Shown: positions 48,498 to 59,480 of the stretch, in pieces
How the letters are laid out: every line of letters begins with the position of its first letter
Numbering within the stretch: the first letter of the stretch is position 1
Source: Udeniomyces pyricola
Taxonomy: Eukaryota > Basidiomycota > Tremellomycetes > Cystofilobasidiales > Mrakiaceae
Assembly: GCA_039545295.1 (NCBI GenBank)
Contig: BCIK01000007.1
Span: forward strand, 937,835-1,001,834
Reading direction: 5' to 3'
DNA: 64,000 nt
Made by a program: the position numbers and the translations under genes
The notes under the pieces: generated by a model
The model's input: only the letters and a program-made list of their open reading frames with translations
Database searches by the model: none
Told to the model about the DNA's origin: nothing

Positions 48498-49260
48498 TGA
48501 GAGCTTGACCGTCTTGCCTTGGCAGTGTCGTCCTCTAGCTCTCGCTTTGTCTCGCTACTCACTTTGCTTCATTTGATCCGTTCCAACCACGAACTTTTAC
48601 CGCATACATTGCCACGTACGCATTTTGACCCCTACTCGAATCCAATCACTCTGCATTTCCCTTTCGTATGCGCTCGACGTTCGATTTCGGTTATCCTGGC
48701 CCGCCCTAGCTTCGGCGGTCAAACTATTCTCGTCTTCCCGCTTTTATTGTTTCGTTTTTCTCTTTCATGGTACTTGTTGATCCTTCTAGCCCCTGTGCAA
48801 TGTGACCCTTGTGGTTATGCAAGATGCTGCGGACTCCCTGCTGCTAGCTGGCTATTTGAACTTTTCGTCACCGCGATTTTAGATCGGGCTGAAAGCAAAC
48901 AACAAGCCTTGTCCATCTCGTCCGAGCTCATCTTGGACTCTGTCAGGATCCTTCCTCCCCTTTCTCCGTCCTTCCTGTTTACTCGTCATGGGCCGACCTC
49001 CTCTCCCTGACGCCCACCCTGATCGGTAGTCCTTGTCGCCCCGCCCTCCTTCTCTCTCTTCCCCCCCCCCCCCCCCCNNCCCCCNCCTCTCCTTGTCTCC
49101 GCCGTGCCTGCCAGCCCAGCATCTTGGATCCCTTCTTCCTTTCCGTCCTGGCGTGGTCTCAGTGTTCCGTCTTCCTCTCCGTTGCGCTCACGCTCTGCCT
49201 GAACGACACCCTCACCTACTTTCACAACAACACTGCGTCCCGCCTTGCGTCGTCTGAAGC
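48498..49260. promoter_or_regulatory. Intergenic region with a C homopolymer and assembly Ns
   Basis: Tandem spacer upstream of the Ser/Glu-rich gene. It is C/T-rich with a poly-C run at about 49063-49086 containing three Ns (49078, 49079 and 49085), an assembly uncertainty. No gene is supported. Confidence 0.6.
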
Positions 49261-50738
49261 ATGACGCCCTCCGCTCGCGCCTCGCCGGACCGACGGTTTC
49301 TCCAGGAGGATCTTCAGTCTCCTGCTCGGGAGCCCACTTATCTTCCTTCTCCTCTCGGACGGGGCTCTCCAGAGGTTGTTCCTCGGAAGAGTTCTCGAAC
49401 GTTTTCAAAGATCTTTGGCGGCGGCAAGACGCGAGAAAAGGAGGAAGGGAAGGTGAGCAAAGAGACTTTGGACCGAGGGTCCCGATCAGAGGTTCGCGGT
49501 TTCTGTACACATCGGTGCATGTGGATGAGTATGTGTAGGTATCCGAACCCTAACCTTGTCTAACATCCTTGGCTTGTTCTTCCGGGATGTGGTGTCCAGC
49601 GATCAACACGCGTTCCTCCTGTGCCGATACTTGTAGTCGGCGGTCGAATATCCTCCGCGCCTGACTATCGCGCGGAATCCTCTATGACGTCTCCTCATTC
49701 CCCTTTCTCATCCATCGCTTCTGCCTCATCAAGTCCGACAGGACGGTTTTTTGGGAAATCACCAGCCTCAAGTAGTACGCTCTCGCTTCCATCCGAAGCA
49801 TCATCGTCGACGTTGCTTGGAATCGACCGACCTCGTTCTTCTGCTTCGCATCGCCGACCGCGCCTCCAACAACCTCATGACCCACCAATGATTGGTGACG
49901 AATCAACTTTCTATCCTCATAAGGCATGCAAGACACGCATTCGTCCGGGTCTTCCGGTATATCCTCATTCCGCTCCTACCGTGCCATCCCGCTCGCAACC
50001 TTGTGAATCACATCGTCGACCCCCATCTAAGCGCACCACCTCGAACCCACATTGCGATCATCCCCCCTCTCACCTTTGTTCTCGCTTCAGATTCCTTCAC
50101 ACCAATTTCTCGTCGGATGAAGAAGATGACGCTATCGCTCCAAGTCAACCCTCTCGTCGCATATCTTCTCGACCTCATACCACTTCTACCTCTGCTTGTT
50201 CAACACCACCATTACCATCCTCATCAACCCCTTCTTCTTCTTCCTCATTCATCCCCTCAATACCTGTTTCCATTCCAGGTATCGCCTCCAAAGTCGACCA
50301 TGGCACTTTGATTCTCTGGTCCGACGTCTCCGTCACCAACGCGATCTGCGTCCGACGCCAACCCGAACGTGTCGTCCTCGCTCGCTGGTCCGATCGAAGG
50401 CGGAGGGAGATGGAGGACGTCAGAGGGTTAGGCGAGGGGTTAGTGGAAGGATTGAGGGATTTGGTGAGGATTGGGCGGGTGGAGGGTCAACATGGGGCTT
50501 GGAATGAGGTTGGGGGAGAGGGAACGTGGAGTGAGGTAGCGAAGAAAAAGAAATCAGCATGGGATCACAACCTTGACCATCAACGTCATCAGCTCAATAT
50601 AGGAAGGAGAGAGGGAACGTTGCAAATGGGTGAGTCGGTAGGAAAGCAGGGAGGGTCAATCTTTTTTTTTTTTTTTTTCAAAACTATGGGCGCACTTGGA
50701 TTACTTCGAAGCTAACTTTGTAATCTCTTTCCTGCTTC

Positions 50739-50769
<31 letters not shown>

Positions 50770-52478
50770 GATCTGGCCATTGGATTTCCAATCGGTTCTC
50801 GGTCGTCATCATTTCTATATCAATCTCTTTGATCGGCTCGAGCAAGCTTCCCAACTTGCCGACGACGACGGATACGATGAGGACGAAAAGGACAACGCCA
50901 TCAAAAGGACAATCCCTCAGACTCCGAGGGATGAATCACTTCACCTCTCACCTTCCATCTCATCCACCACCACCTCTGGTTGTCCCTCTCTCGCCAATAC
51001 TACCACCACCATCACCACTCTACACGCAGTTCCTTTCGTCTCCTCGGTGGAAGCCATCCTCGTGCGATCCGAGACTGAACCATCCCTGGTAGGAGCGTGG
51101 CCAAACACTCCAATGCCGGTTCTTGAGCAACAGACATATTCACCACAAGGATTTCGGTCGTCATCATCATGTTCGAGGGAACCATATGGTGCTCAAGATA
51201 GACCGATCGAGATGACATCGACGAGCCAAGGCACTCACGACCATTCCAGTCTCATCTCCGCGGCGGGACTGGAAATTGATGAGAAAGCGCCTGCTCCAAC
51301 AACGGGACCCATCATCCCAATGGCCGATCACTTTCGAGTCGACGAACCTCCGGTCCTTGTTTCGTCTCTGAGAAGTCGTGGAGATGCGTTTCAAGAGGGG
51401 TTGACTATGCTCGTACGTTTGTCCATCGTCCTTCTGGATACTCAGTTTTTTTTTTTACTTCGTGCCCCTCCTCCTCCCCCCCTTCCTTTCTGCTTTTGTG
51501 TTTCTTCTCTTTGCTAGCGAGAGAAGTGTTTGTGTTATAAGTCTTACATCGGCCTCTCACACCCCCTTTTATTGCCTCTTTTGGTTCCCACTCTACCTTT
51601 GTGACGGATAGGACCGAGAGTATGATATGATCACACCTCTTTGTCGGGTCCGAACCGACTCTCAGTTCTTCCCTCATCATCAGCAGCAGCAGCAGCACCT
51701 GGCCGACCGCGAACATCGCCATCGTACTGAGGATCCTCTGCCTCGAACCATCGCGCATCCTTCTCCTTACTCACATCATCCCCCTCGGTTTGAAAAGGAT
51801 AATGAAGGAGAGGCGGAGGAGGATAGGGAAGACGTTTCTTTTTGCTCTCGAGGTCAACCTGTTAAATACCCTTCGTCGTCTGCGTCGTCATCGGTTGTTT
51901 TGTGTGGTGGGGATGTAGGTGTGTTTGGGACGTTTGGGGGAGAGGGTGGGAAGAGGGTGAAAATGATGATGAGGGAGAGAGATATGGGATGGGGATGGGA
52001 GAGGATGGGGAGGGAGACGGAGATGGAGGTAGCGAGGAGGTGGGATGAGGGTTCGTGGGAGGGAGAGCGTGGGAGTGGGAGTGGAAGTGAAAGATGGAAG
52101 AGGTATGAGACCGAAGGGGAAGAAGAAGAAGATCCGTTCGCATTGGATGATGGGTCGGATCATGAGGACGACCTACCATCATTATCATCACAACAGCAAC
52201 CACAAGAGGCCACAGAGGAAGTAGAAGGACCAGAAGAAGAAGAAGAAGAAGAAGAAGAAGAAGAAGAAGGACCAGTGACACCTCAAATGGACGTCTCAGC
52301 GTTAAGGTCGACGACTATCCCTCCCATCTGTGTTCGTTTCGGACGGGAAGACTGTGACGACGACGAAGAGATGGAGGGATTGCATGCCGAGGTAAACGGG
52401 ATCGGTGCCCCTGTGGGGTTGGATGTTGAGGTGGGTGGGTATGGGTCTTTTAACAGGAAGGCATGGGGAGGGAGTTAG
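49261..52478 (+). CDS. Unrecognised Ser-rich protein with acidic C-terminal region
   Basis: Four exons: 49261-49452, 49600-50629, 50847-51412 and 51612-52478, about 884 residues, all in frame. The acceptor at 50846 (GCAAG) is weaker than the others but restores an open frame with a negatively charged region. The protein is rich in Ser, Pro, Thr and His-Gln runs. One segment looks folded: VDHGTLILWSDVSVTNAI followed by VVLARWSDRRRREMEDV and an alternating helix, at about genomic 50290-50500. A QQQQQ tract (about 51681) and a 12-residue poly-Glu tract (about 52230-52268) are in the last exon. I know no family for this and infer no function; a regulatory or scaffold protein is only a guess. Confidence 0.6.
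52230..52268 (+). repeat. GAA microsatellite encoding poly-Glu
   Basis: A GAA/GAAG run inside the last exon of the Ser/Glu-rich gene encodes a block of about 12 glutamates. It is flanked by proline-containing segments. Confidence 0.75.
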
Positions 52479-53184
52479 AGATGGAAGAACGTGATGTGGG
52501 GATGATGTGATTCGCCTGTGAAGATAGAGGCGAATTATGACAGAAATGAGGGGAGAAGGAGGTGTGTGTGTGTGATTGATGTATAGATGGAGGAGGAAGT
52601 ATGCCTTTGATATAGACCATTTTTCACGTTGCGGTCGTGAATCGATTATGAGATTCGAGCGGTCAATCTATAGTACGAGTTAAAGTCACTGACTGATTAT
52701 CATAGATCACATTTCTCTTACGAGCCGAAAACGCATGTCATTGTTCTTCAATTATGACATATGACTACTACAGAGTACTCATGGTCAAGCATTTGAAACC
52801 TCCGCAGCTGCTTACATGATCTAAGTAAGCCATAATAATCAACTTCTCAGTGAGCTACTAGTCAGATGTTCACTGATGACAATTTCTCGAAGCATTAAAG
52901 TCGATCGAGCCTTGAAGTGCAAATATCATATCTCACGCCTTGCAGGCTTCTTTTCTTTCCTCCTCTCAGTTTTGTATCCAATCCACATCATGATATGTGT
53001 ATATATGCGGACTTCTGCGTTCTAACTCAGATATATCTTATTTCTTCCTTCCTACCTTCCACCCCCTTCCTACCCCTTTTCCTTCTCAAGTGTGACTCTA
53101 CGCTCGTTCAATCAAAGTTCAGTCCCATTCTTCCTACGCTGTCCATTCCATTTCTTTATTTTTCATTTAATACGAGAAGAAAAA
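52479..53184. other. Convergent spacer upstream of the mL43 stop
   Basis: Both genes end here. The first part carries a GTGTGTGTGTG run at about 52561-52573 and then AT-richer DNA; the second part is C/T-rich. No gene-like frame. Confidence 0.65.
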
Positions 53185-54634
53185 TCAGATGTTGAACGGC
53201 GCGGGCAAATGGAGTCCACTCCAGATACCTCTCGCCGATTTCTCATCTCGCGCGGCGTAAACGTGGCGACGCTTGATCTTCTGAGGCCCGTCTTGGAATC
53301 GGTACTGGTTGCCCGAAGATCGGAGAAGTTTCAAGACCTGAACAGAAAGCAAGAACAATCAGGAGATTCGATATGGGAAGGAGAGAAGAGGGAAGCGAGG
53401 GAGGGTAGAAGGGAAGAGGAAAGGGGGGGAGGGAGAGGGGAGGGGTTGGTTGTTGAGAAGAAAATCGATGAGTGAAACCGTTCCCCAAATTCAAAAGATA
53501 TTTGTGCGAGGGTTGTTTGGCTTCAATTTGCTCGCTCGGGAATGACGCAAAAGAAACGGAATGAAAGAAATGAGTGACTGACTTCCTGAGCGACGGTATC
53601 TGGACGAGCTTGCTTAAGGCAGGTCTTGGCGATATGTCCATTAGCTGAAGAAATAATCGCCGTCCGTGAGTGAAAATGTGAAGAGAAAAGGCGTGAATGC
53701 AGTAGAGAGATCGAAACAGCATCAGCCATGCGCTTTATATCGTGATCTTGCCCCCCCCCCCTCTTCCTTGGGCCCTTCCCCCTTCCCTTCGGTCATCATG
53801 AGAAATGAGTGGGTTGAAGATACACACTGTAGTGAGCAGTGATGGTGGGTTGACCCCATCCAGATCGGAAGATGAACTCAGTTTGAGGGTTCTGCTCGGC
53901 AAGTCGGATAGCCGATGTACGAAGATACTCCCTGGAAGAGACGAAGCCGAAAGCAAGAGGTACCCCAGAAACGAAAAAGAAAGAAGGTCAATGAAAAGAT
54001 TCTTTGGCTTTAGCTTCTGGAGCGGGAGTGTGGTGACGAGGTAGGTATATCGGTTGGTAGGAGGAATGGGTGAGAAGGGATGACGGCGATAGGTGAATGA
54101 TTCGATCGTGCATGGGCGAATGAGTCCGGAATGGTGAACCGTGAGGTGTGAAGGAAACCTCTGGTTTCCCGTCGTTTAGGTTTGGTTCATGTCTAGTTCA
54201 CGATATGGAGTCTCCAGTACTTCATGACTTGCCGGATGGGACGCGTCGACATGGGTCCAAAGCCTGAACCCTTGTGACCTCTTCCAGTCCCCACCCTCCC
54301 CTAATCGTAGTACGCGTCGTCCCATCCGTCGACCGACTCGACCATGACGCCGTGCGTGCGTATACGCGTGGAGGTAAGTGCCCGTAGCATACTGTTGAGG
54401 GTTGATGGGTAAGATGATATCGGAGACGAGAGTGTGGAAGAAGACAGCAAGGGATGCTAACCTGAGCCCTTCGGCGACGTCCTGTTTGTAACTGTACTCA
54501 AAGACGAGACGTCGGACAGGCTGGGTGAAGTGGTTGTAACCCGGGGTAGCTGTGGAGGTGACGGTCTTGGGGTTGATCCAGAAAGGGGGAGGGATCTTGA
54601 CAAGCTGAACGCAGAGAGATTGGGTGGGTCGCAT
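53185..54634 (-). CDS. MRPL51: Mitochondrial ribosomal protein mL43 (L51/S25/CI-B8 domain)
   Basis: Four exons: 54634-54462, 53931-53828, 53644-53583 and 53337-53185, 163 residues. The reading frame is continuous and each intron is GT-AG; the first intron is long (530 bp). The protein has the thioredoxin-like L51/S25/CI-B8 layout: the strand PVRRLVFEYSYK, the helix EYLRTSAIRLAEQNP, the strand TEFIFRSGWGQPTITAHYTNG and the helix region that follows. The C-terminal extension is basic and ends in the FNI stop. This is typical of the large-subunit protein mL43 (yeast Mrpl51), in the mitoribosome. It is slightly longer than the yeast protein. The complex I subunit of the same fold is less likely, because it is shorter and lacks this C-terminal extension. 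Confidence 0.85.
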
Positions 54635-54946
54635 GTCGATGAGCGGAAGAGGCGAGTGGATGTTTGGAGGATGGCAAGGGCAAAGACGTTGCACGGCGGA
54701 CGTTGGTTGCAGGCGTCAGCCTGAGACTGGGCTGTGCTGCAGTGCCATCCTGTACAAAATACTGTGCTCGAGATTCGATCGGCCCACGCTTGCCCACGCT
54801 TGCTCCTGCTGCAATACCAAGTACTGACTGGTTGGATAGCATATATCGACCCCATCATCAACAGCATCATCATCATCATCTTCTTCATCTTCTTCTTCTT
54901 CTTCTTCTTCTTCTTCTTCTTCTTCTTTCACACCTCCCCCACACCC
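54635..54946. promoter_or_regulatory. Divergent promoter region, mL43 / VPS53, with CTT microsatellite
   Basis: Only 312 bp separate the two start codons, so the promoters overlap. A CAT(n) then CTT(n) microsatellite (about 54863-54927) ends 20 bp before the VPS53 ATG and must lie in its leader or core promoter. Confidence 0.6.
54863..54927. repeat. CAT(n)/CTT(n) microsatellite
   Basis: About seven CAT units grade into about fifteen CTT/TTC units in the short spacer between mL43 and VPS53. Confidence 0.85.
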
Positions 54947-57900
54947 ATGGACCCATCCATAGACATCAACACCCACAATGACCTCATCGCCGCCATAGAC
55001 ACGCTTCTCCCAGATCGTAAAGCTCAATCGTCCATCTCTACATCGATCCCTCATGCAACTCAACTGACTCCCCGCTCTTCCTCCCTCCATCTGCACTGGC
55101 CTTATCTAGAGCATGCCCTTTCCCAAGCCGCCCTCGTTCAATCTCGTCTAAGGACCCAACTTCGCGAGACCAGAGATGAGATAGCCTATCTTCGGTCCGA
55201 GCTCGAAACCGATCAATCTTCCAATCGGATTCAGCTCATCCAAGAGCTCATCGTCGTTCGTCTCGACTCTTGCCGTTCTCTCTGACGCCTTACCCTCACA
55301 ACGGTCGCTTCTTGAGAAGTAGGTATTAACTTTTCGACAAAAAAACCTGTATCTTCGACGGCACAGGAACTCCTGCTCCAAACGAATCGGATCAAGGAAA
55401 AAGCCCTGGAAAGCGAGACGATCGTCAAGGAGATCACACGCGACATCCAAACTCTCGACAAAGGCAAGAACAACCTCACCAACACCATCACGCTTCTCAG
55501 ACGACTTCAGATGATGGGTAAGCAAGTCGTCGCTCGCCCTTGCCGGTAGTTGCGACCGGCTATCGCCGTGTCAAGTTGAGTCAATGGAGCTGACGGAAAG
55601 ACTTAACTCGGCGTTGCGCAGTCAATGCCCTTGGCCAGCTCAACGCGTTGCTTCCCTCCAAGAAGTACAGGGATCTCGCCCATAGCCTAGCAGTCAGTGG
55701 GGTTCCTTATCTATCCTGGGTGATGGAGCAAAGTATTCATTCCCGACGGCAGCTAACAGATTGCTGCTCTATTTCCCGTCGCGTTCTTCGCATTGGCATT
55801 TCATCTCCTTCAGGCTGTCAAGGAGCTCTCACTCGCCTTCAAGCCGTACACGACCGTCGACCGAGTGGCGGCCCTATACCGATCAGTCCAAGAGAAGCAA
55901 AACCAGTGTCGAGGCCTGGTGACGGACGAGTTCGAAGCTTTGTTGGTCCACTGGCTTTCCTCGGGCGTCGTGTTTGATAGTCGTGCGGTGAGTTATCAGC
56001 TCATGACTAACGAGCTCGGCCCCTTGCAATCAACTTGTGTCTATGCTTGACAGCTTCGTACCAAACCCAAATAAGCCCGCATCTGATCCTCAAGCATTGA
56101 GAGAGGCGTGTTTGGTCGTTGATGTACTGGGAGAGGAGGTCCGGTAAGTGCTGAAGGATTCCGAAAGGTCGCCTGATGTTAGGAGTTGACGAGCTGATCT
56201 GGTACCAATTTACGTGTATGCATCTGCTTTGTGCGCTCTCTAGGGACTCGCTCCTTGATCGATACGCATCGCTTGAGCTTAGAGAATATCGACGCATCTT
56301 TCGTTCAACTGACGAGGTAAACTTTTCTACTGACATCCTTGTGCCTTTTCCGTTTTCCTCTGCCACGGTCGAGCTGACGCACAACCTTCCTGTCCTCTGC
56401 TTCTCTACGCCTATCTTTTGCTTGTCTCGACCGACTTGCGGTGCTTGTCTAGGCCGGTCAATTGGACAATATTTCCAGGAGATATGCTTGGTTCCGTCGT
56501 GTCCTCAAGTCGCACGACGAAGAAAGAGAGGGCATCTTTCCCCCGAGCTGGAAGGCCGGCGTCCATCTGTGCGCGAGGTTTGCCGAAGCCACGAGGTTCG
56601 TTGGTCGCAACCACACTCAAACAATCCGACTGAACGGCAATTTTCCTGACCTGCGTGTAATTTTTTCTTTGCATTCTTGTTCGACCCTTTTGTTTTGTAC
56701 CGTCGTTTAGTCAGGACTTGGACAATGTCTTGGCGAAGGCCTCACCCCTTTCAGTCTCGCTCCTTCTCGAATCCCTTCAGGCGACGTTGGACTTTGAAAA
56801 GGAGATTAGCAAGAAGTATGAGATGCCTGTAGGTGTCTCGACATTGATACCTCAGCAGTCTTTGGGACCAAACTCTTTTTCTGACCGAATATGTCTCATG
56901 GTTTGAGCACTATATAGTTTAAAGAGATCGTCCTTTTCGCCCCACCCTCAACATCATATCAGAATCCATTCAAGCCCATTTCCGCCGCGTTCGACCCCTA
57001 CTTCTCCGTGTACGTCGACGCACAGGACAAAGCCATTGCCGACATCTTGGAGCCGACCCGTGGTGCGCGCAGTCGTTCGAGTCTCGATGTCGTTCAGCGA
57101 TCAGGCGAGGAGGAAGGCGGCGAGAAATCCATGGTCTTGCCAAGCTCGACGGACTTGTTCTTCTTCTACGGGCAGACGCTCGAGCAGTGTGCGAGGTTCA
57201 GGTGTGTTTGCCTTTGCTCTTACAGCCATGATGAACGAACCGATGACTCATCTGATTCTTCTCTGTCTTTCTGGTCAGTCGCGGTACCGCATTGAGGGAT
57301 CTAGTCAAGGTCTTCGCCAAATGGCTCGTTGTTTATGCCGAGGACATTCTACTCAATTCTCTCAAACGCTCCGAGTTGCCATCGCGTCGATCAACCGACC
57401 GTCGGTCAACCGAAGGTCGCATGAACGTTCTCGAGATGCGAAATGCGTGCCTGGTTCTCAATACAGCCGAATACTGCCACACGACAGCTGGTCAGGTACG
57501 GTCTGGCATCGACCGGATCTGCATGTATCAGTCTATGTGATACCAGTTCTCACGTCAGCTTATTTGGTCTCTCTGGTTCCTTTGTAGCTCGAGGACATGA
57601 TCAAGGAGCGGATCCAGCCCGATCTGGCCGACCAAGTCTCGTTTGAACCTCAACGTGACCTCTTCATCTCGTACGTAAAATCATACAACCGGACGGGACC
57701 TCCTTTTCCTGAGATCTGGAACTCATTTCTTATCTCCTTGGTTACCGTAGAGTCATTTCTTCATCCCTTCTTTCTCTCCTTCGCGAACTCGAGACGACCG
57801 TTGATCCTTCCCTCTCGCCGTTGCTTCGAACGCCTCCGCCTTGGGATGGTATTGAAAACGTATCCGGCCCGAGCAAGTATGTCTATGAGCTCGTCAAGGG

Positions 57901-58940
57901 TGTGTATGCTGTCGGAGACGTCGTCAGGGAGGGCATCGATGGCAAGAAATGGGTCAGGAGCTTTTGCGATAGGGCCGTTGGGTAAGAGCCCCTAATTTCC
58001 TCTTTTTCCACGACGGCTTACTCTGTGACTATTTCCTAGGGCTTAGTCATGCTCACTGACATGATGTGATATGTTGACTCCAGCGTTGTGATGACCAAGA
58101 TGACTCAGGCGGTCGTCAGGAGCCGACCGCTGAAAAAGGTCGGGGCCGAACAGCTCCTCCTTGATCTATCCGAAATCAAGAAGTGCCTGCTCGACCTCCC
58201 TCAACTCTCAAGGGAAGACACTCGAAGCGTACAGTATGTCTCTCATCTGATCGAACTCGTTCGTCCGTCATGTCGTACCTGGACTGACTGTGGCGCGGTA
58301 TCTGGCTATTTTTCTTTCTTTCTTCTACAGGTCGTACGCTCGCCACGTCCAAAATGCGACGTCCAGCTTCCAGACATTACTTAAGATCATCCTTGCACCT
58401 GAGGATCCGCCTGAGGGATTCATTCAGAATTATACCCTCCTCGTAGGCGATCGCTCATTCAGCAACTTTCAAAAGGTTTGTTCGCCGCAAACTACGGACA
58501 TTGAGTTTCATCTTTCATCTGGTCTTGTATGTATAGCAATTTGATGTCCAATGAACGACTGACGATTGGTGTGTTTTGACCTTTCATTTGCTTCCCAGAT
58601 CCTGGATCTCAAGGGAGGGACAACTCGCAAGGAGCAAAACCACTTGCTCGACATCTTCGTGTCAGTCACCTCGACGATGGACGACCTCGCCGACTCGTCG
58701 TTCCTCTCTTCGCTCGACATGGACCAATCTGGTCCGAGCCAGAGCATCCTCTCCAACGCTTCGGCTGCCGATAGAGCATTGTTGTTGAGCCCGACAGCGA
58801 GCGGGGCGAACTTGCTCGGGATGTTGGAAGGGGAAGGAGGCGGACCGGGTGGCGGATTGAGAGGCGAAGGCGAGAAGAAACCGGCGTTTTTCTCCCTCAT
58901 GAGAAGCTTGACGAGTCGACGTGATAGTGGCTTGATATAA
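54947..58940 (+). CDS. VPS53: VPS53, subunit of the GARP tethering complex
   Basis: About fifteen exons; early ones are 54947-55255, 55367-55517, 55622-55692, 55814-55987, 56076-56143 and 56244-56316, and the last ends in TAA at 58940. Vps53 works with Vps51, Vps52 and Vps54 in the GARP complex, which tethers endosome-derived vesicles to the late Golgi. Family signatures are clear. They include VNALGQLNALL and AVKELSLAFKPYTTVDRVAAL in the N-terminal coiled region, EACLVVDVLGEEVR, RRYAWFRRVL, GVHLCARFAEATR and RNACLVLNTAEYC. The C-terminal LLKIILAPEDPPEGFIQNY block is also present. Exon 5 uses the second AG (AAG at 56073-56075) after a close branch site; the first would shift the frame. The tail after residue 900 is Gly/Ser-rich and variable. 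Confidence 0.92.
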
Positions 58941-59480
58941 TGATTGCTCAGGCCCGGCTACCGGGTCGTAGAGTATGTACAAGCAAGACGATTGACGTAC
59001 AATGGGTCACGAATGAAAAGGGAATGGGAACGTGGAAAATTTTGAGAAAATGAAAGCAAAAAAAAAAGGGCGAAAAGAAAGAAAAGATGGGGCGGGTTTG
59101 ATGGCCGACGCGTCCGCGAAAAAGCTCAGTCGCGTCCAAGCTTGCAGCATATGACGTCGTACGCGTCTGTCCCGTACCGGACGTCGAGCATCGAACCGGA
59201 GCTAAGAGGCATCTGAGTCGGATATGCTTCAGTGTGAATGCGAGCAGAGCATCTCATGCGAGATGGACGAGGCGAAAACAAAATAAAAACATGAGGGGCG
59301 ACAGACCTGTGGATGACTATGTATATATGTACTGGTCTGGCCGAAACTGCTTGCTGAATCTCTCTTCTCTCTCTCTCTCCCTTGCTCTATCCCAGACCTT
59401 CTCTCCCTATCGTGTTCCCCTGATCATTGGCCCCCTCGACAGACCTTGTCCTACCAGCTCTTCTTCCATCTCTTCATTAC
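58941..59480. promoter_or_regulatory. Upstream region of DBF4 with two ACGCGT boxes
   Basis: The 540-bp spacer between VPS53 and DBF4 holds ACGCGT at 59108-59113 and again at 59161-59166, about 370 and 315 bp before the DBF4 start. ACGCGT is the MluI cell-cycle box bound by MBF (Mbp1/Swi6) in fungi, and DBF4 is a G1/S gene. The hexamer also occurs elsewhere in the window, so the link is suggestive. Confidence 0.5.

Noticed and set aside
52110..52280. Acidic poly-Glu block as a separate short gene
   Set aside because: It is in frame with, and spliced to, the preceding exons and is part of the same low-complexity protein.
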